From Candidatus Omnitrophota bacterium (GTDB taxonomy: Bacteria; Omnitrophota; Gorgyraeia; Tantalellales; Tantalellaceae), in assembly GCA_015231405.1 (NCBI GenBank), contig JADGBR010000032.1, positions 1-41,458 on the forward strand: DNA of 41,458 nucleotides, read 5' to 3'. Positions 38,925 to 41,458 of the stretch are shown here, piece after piece. Made by a program: the position numbers and the translations under genes. Below the pieces are notes generated by a model. It saw only the letters and a list, made by a program, of their open reading frames with translations. It was not told the origin of the DNA and did no database searches. How positions within the stretch are numbered: the first letter of the stretch is position 1; the number at the start of each line of letters is the position of its first letter.

Positions 38925-41458
38925 ATGAATATCAGAACAATAAAGATAACTACCATAATGACGCTCATCGCGTTTTTGTTCAACATCGCGGTGTATGATA
39001 TCGCTTTCGGCGGGGAAGGGGTTAATGTTGTCAGTGCCGCAAGTGACCCCATGGCGGTTACGGATGCACTTAAAGCTCTAGCCGCCGATACTTTTGTTAT
39101 CCCCGAATATCTTGGAAAGATCAACGATTCATTCAAGGCCCAAAAGCCCGGGAAAATAGTTCTTCACATACAGGACGCCCACTGTAATTACGCTGCCCAG
39201 CGCAGGGTCGCGGAGATAATCGATCATATTTCGCGGGAATACGGCGTGAACGTTATAAATATGGAGGGAGGGACAGGTAAATACGATCTTTCTCCTTTTA
39301 CGGGCATAGGCGATAAAACTATAAGGGAAAAAGTGTCGGACCTGTTCGTTAAGGAAGGCCTGGTGAACGGCGGTGAATATTTCGCCGCCAATAACCCCGA
39401 AAAAGCCGAGCTTTGGGGGATAGAGGACGCAAAACTTTATCTGGACAACCTCGCCGTATACCGTGGTTCGCTCGAATATGTGAGCGAGGCAAAAAACCGC
39501 ATTGATAGCCTTGAAGCCGCGCTGAATAGCCTTAAATCCAGGATCTATTCGAAAGAGCTCGCTGAGCTGGACGGCGAATGCGTCCGATACAGATCGGGCG
39601 ACGCGGAGTTCAGGGACCATGTATCTTATCTGATCAGGTTGTCCGGTCCCAAAGGGATAGATATAAAGGGGTATCCGAACCTTTTTCTTTTGGCCCGGAC
39701 TATCGAGGCCGAAAAGGGCATAGACTTTCATAAGGCGAATACCGGGAGGGATATTCTCATAGGCTCGCTCGAGAAGAAACTGTCGAAAAAGAAGCTGGAT
39801 GAGATAGCGAAAAAGACGATAGAGTTCCGGGCCGAAAGAATATCCGAAAAGGATTATTACCCGTTCTTAGCCGACATGGCCGCGTTCGCGGGTATCAAGC
39901 TGGATGAGTATCCGGAGCTCCAAAAATTCGTGGTGTACATTTCGCTTTACGGCGCGACCGACCGCTCGAAGATAATGGACGAGATGGACGGCCTGGAAAC
40001 AAGGCTCATAGACGTATTGTCGGTGAACCCTGACGAAAAGAAGCTGGCCGCGCTTTCAAAGGACCTCTCCATATTGAGGAACATCTTCGATTTTAAGCTG
40101 ACCAGGAACGATTACAAGTACTATCTGGGCCATAAGAGCGAGCTTGATGCGGCGTATTTCATCTCGTTCATTGAAAAGGCCTCTCCCGTCTATGGGATAA
40201 AGCCGGCTCTTTCGGCCGATATGGGCCTCTTAGACGGTTGGCGCTCGGAGATAACAAAATTCTATGAATACTCCTTCAAACGCGACGAAGCATTCCTAAA
40301 AAACCTGCGTTTCCAGGTAACCGACCCGCCTTCGCTAAAGCTACGGCGGGCAGGCAACCGACCCGCCTTCGCTAAAGCTACGGCGGGCAGGCAACCGACC
40401 CGCCTTCGCCAAGGCTACGGCGGGCAGGCAACTGACAACAAAAACCGTGCCTCGATCCTGGTAACCGGCGGTTTCCATACCGAGAACCTCGCCGAAATGA
40501 TGAGGGCAGCCGATATCTCCTATGTGTCGATAATGCCCGCCTTCAAAAGTCCCGAAGGCTATGAGTCCCCGTACTTCAACATACTGGCCGGCAAAAAGTC
40601 CGGCCTCATCGCGTCCCTCGACGCCGCTCTATCGTCCATGCAGGTGCCCGGACTTTTCACCTCGCTCGGCATCTCCATTGATAGCCGGAGCGCCGAACTC
40701 GTAAGGGTAGGGGCCGCGGCACTGGCTTATGCGGTAAAACTCGGTGAACAGGAAAACGGCACAAAGGGGATAGCTGTCAGGATCAAGGGTGACGGGAAGA
40801 ACGGCTATCTGATCACCCAAAAAACAGGCGAACGATACGTCTTCTCATTCGCCGGAACGATAAACGCCGCCGAATACGAGCTTGCCAATAAAGAGACCGA
40901 ACCCGTCGACCCCGCCGACCTGGACGCGGTCCAAAGAGCTCTCGGGCGGGTGGAAAAAATACAGGTAGTGCAGCCCGGTGACAGTATCAAATTGACGACA
41001 CGGCAAGGCGCCGTCTATTTCGGAGAATTATTAAGATACTATGGAAATGAAGATATAGAGATACAGGGTGAACCGGATATGGATACCCCTTCCGGGTTGC
41101 GCAGGTTTGCCGAAAGCGATATCGCCAGCATGGAACAGACGCCGGAAGCGATATGGCTTAATAAACGATCTGTGTTTAACGGTTATATGTTGTATGGGCA
41201 TGGGACTAATGGGGATGTTCTTTTACGTGCCGTAATTAAGAGTACTAAGCAACTTGTTCCGTCAGAAAATTTTGGAGATGTCTCTCTTACTGGAGAATCC
41301 GGTGGAACTAGTAAACTTAACGAATCGTATGTTTCTACTTTCGACTTGAACCATAGAGGATCATCAACTTATCAAATGAAAAGCTATGCTACGAAGAGTG
41401 TGGACAGATTCAGGCTGACACGGAAAAACATTGACCTAAAGATCGGTAAAGCCCGCGA
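38925..41458 (+). CDS. 5' part of a second giant exported protein, possibly TIKI/TraB/EreA/ChaN-like domain
   Basis: Absent from the ORF track because no stop occurs before the window end; I read it open for 844 codons in one frame. It starts at the ATG at 38925 with a signal peptide (IMTLIAFLFNIAVYDIAFGG). The region VLHIQDAHCNYAAQRRVAEII, then VNVINMEGGTGKYD and, near residue 520, ILVTGGFHTENLAEMM has the H...E...GGxH order seen in the TIKI/TraB/EreA/ChaN superfamily, but I hold that only loosely. The middle is helical. Between them, at codons 467-503, three copies of a 37-bp repeat are translated. The last 300 bases are more AT-rich. No convincing ribosome binding site is seen. It is likely related in type to the giant protein at 10377. 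Confidence 0.8.
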   Translation, partial: MNIRTIKITTIMTLIAFLFNIAVYDIAFGGEGVNVVSAASDPMAVTDALKALAADTFVIPEYLGKINDSFKAQKPGKIVLHIQDAHCNYAAQRRVAEIIDHISREYGVNVINMEGGTGKYDLSPFTGIGDKTIREKVSDLFVKEGLVNGGEYFAANNPEKAELWGIEDAKLYLDNLAVYRGSLEYVSEAKNRIDSLEAALNSLKSRIYSKELAELDGECVRYRSGDAEFRDHVSYLIRLSGPKGIDIKGYPNLFLLARTIEAEKGIDFHKANTGRDILIGSLEKKLSKKKLDEIAKKTIEFRAERISEKDYYPFLADMAAFAGIKLDEYPELQKFVVYISLYGATDRSKIMDEMDGLETRLIDVLSVNPDEKKLAALSKDLSILRNIFDFKLTRNDYKYYLGHKSELDAAYFISFIEKASPVYGIKPALSADMGLLDGWRSEITKFYEYSFKRDEAFLKNLRFQVTDPPSLKLRRAGNRPAFAKATAGRQPTRLRQGYGGQATDNKNRASILVTGGFHTENLAEMMRAADISYVSIMPAFKSPEGYESPYFNILAGKKSGLIASLDAALSSMQVPGLFTSLGISIDSRSAELVRVGAAALAYAVKLGEQENGTKGIAVRIKGDGKNGYLITQKTGERYVFSFAGTINAAEYELANKETEPVDPADLDAVQRALGRVEKIQVVQPGDSIKLTTRQGAVYFGELLRYYGNEDIEIQGEPDMDTPSGLRRFAESDIASMEQTPEAIWLNKRSVFNGYMLYGHGTNGDVLLRAVIKSTKQLVPSENFGDVSLTGESGGTSKLNESYVSTFDLNHRGSSTYQMKSYATKSVDRFRLTRKNIDLKIGKAR
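40321..40431 (+). repeat. Three tandem 37-bp repeats inside the coding sequence
   Basis: Units 40321-40357, 40358-40394 and 40395-40431 (CCGACCCGCCTTCGCTAAAG then CTACGGCGGGCAGGCAA). The first two are identical; the third differs at two positions (GCCAAGG). Each contains CCCGCC/GGCGGG inverted arms. Because 37 is not a multiple of three each copy is read in a different frame (PPSLKLRRAG, RPAFAKATAG, RLRQGYGGQ), but three copies total 111 bases, so the host frame is kept. Confidence 0.95.

Noticed and set aside
40321-40431. 37-bp repeats considered as a CRISPR array
   Set aside because: The copies are directly adjacent without spacers and lie inside an open reading frame.
1-41458. tRNA or rRNA genes, phage genes, intact insertion sequences
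   Set aside because: The gaps are short and already explained by repeats and promoters; no cloverleaf, rRNA-like stretch, integrase or transposase reading frame was recognised.

Overview
The window is about 41 kb of roughly 50% GC DNA from a Gram-negative-type bacterium. Secreted proteins, a LolA-like outer-membrane lipoprotein-sorting protein and two very large multidomain exported proteins are present. These giants, a UPF0371/DUF1846 protein, and the peptides PAFAGMT, AKATAGR and RQGYGGQ encoded by dispersed repeats are what I associate with uncultured candidate phyla such as Omnitrophota. That assignment is inference from style; there is no rRNA or other taxonomic marker. No tRNA, rRNA, CRISPR array, prophage or intact transposase gene was found.

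Layout. 148-3131 (+): a CHASE8/HAMP histidine kinase with a receiver-only partner and two small secreted proteins of unknown function. 3326-5290 (+): a GT39-type membrane glycosyltransferase and a small membrane-anchored coiled coil. 5467-10261 (+): carB and an overlapping DUF1846 gene. 10377-17108 (+): a 2243-residue protein with an N-terminal export signal, a B12-binding/radical-SAM core and a papain/transglutaminase-like Cys-His-Asp domain. 17219-18985 (+): a strong promoter, a leader with two terminator hairpins, then amtB and glnK. 19075-26644 (-): a full phosphate-starvation cluster read as small secreted protein, phoB, phoR, pstS, pstC, pstA, pstB, pstB, phoU. 26876-29000 (+): a cysteine-cluster PAS histidine kinase, a LolA-like protein and a 52-residue zinc-ribbon-like protein missed by the ORF track. 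29090-34240 (+): a polyphosphate cluster, ppx with a C-terminal HD domain, ppk1, a CHAD protein and a standalone HD protein. 34336-38519 (-): an unknown protein, a YgiQ-type radical-SAM protein and a membrane-anchored SGNH hydrolase. 38925 to the right edge (+): the 5' part of a second giant exported protein, also absent from the ORF track because it has no stop in the window.

How the genes fit together. The centre is a nutrient island: ammonium uptake with its PII regulator, high-affinity phosphate uptake with its PhoR/PhoB/PhoU control, and polyphosphate synthesis, hydrolysis and binding. A PhoP/PhoB-like 11-bp direct repeat lies upstream of pstS.

The most unusual signals are: (i) intergenic arrays of degenerate heptanucleotide repeats at seven well-supported loci and one weak one, each with its own word, five of them folded into inverted pairs next to gene 3' ends; (ii) two adjacent PstB ATPases whose defects are complementary, so that a heterodimer would have one complete and one degenerate ATP site; (iii) three tandem copies of a 37-bp hairpin repeat inside the last gene, read in three different frames yet keeping the gene open; (iv) a radical-SAM protein with an apparent export signal; (v) an attenuator-like leader before amtB; and (vi) a palindromic repeat nested inside another inverted-repeat element at 37100-37302.
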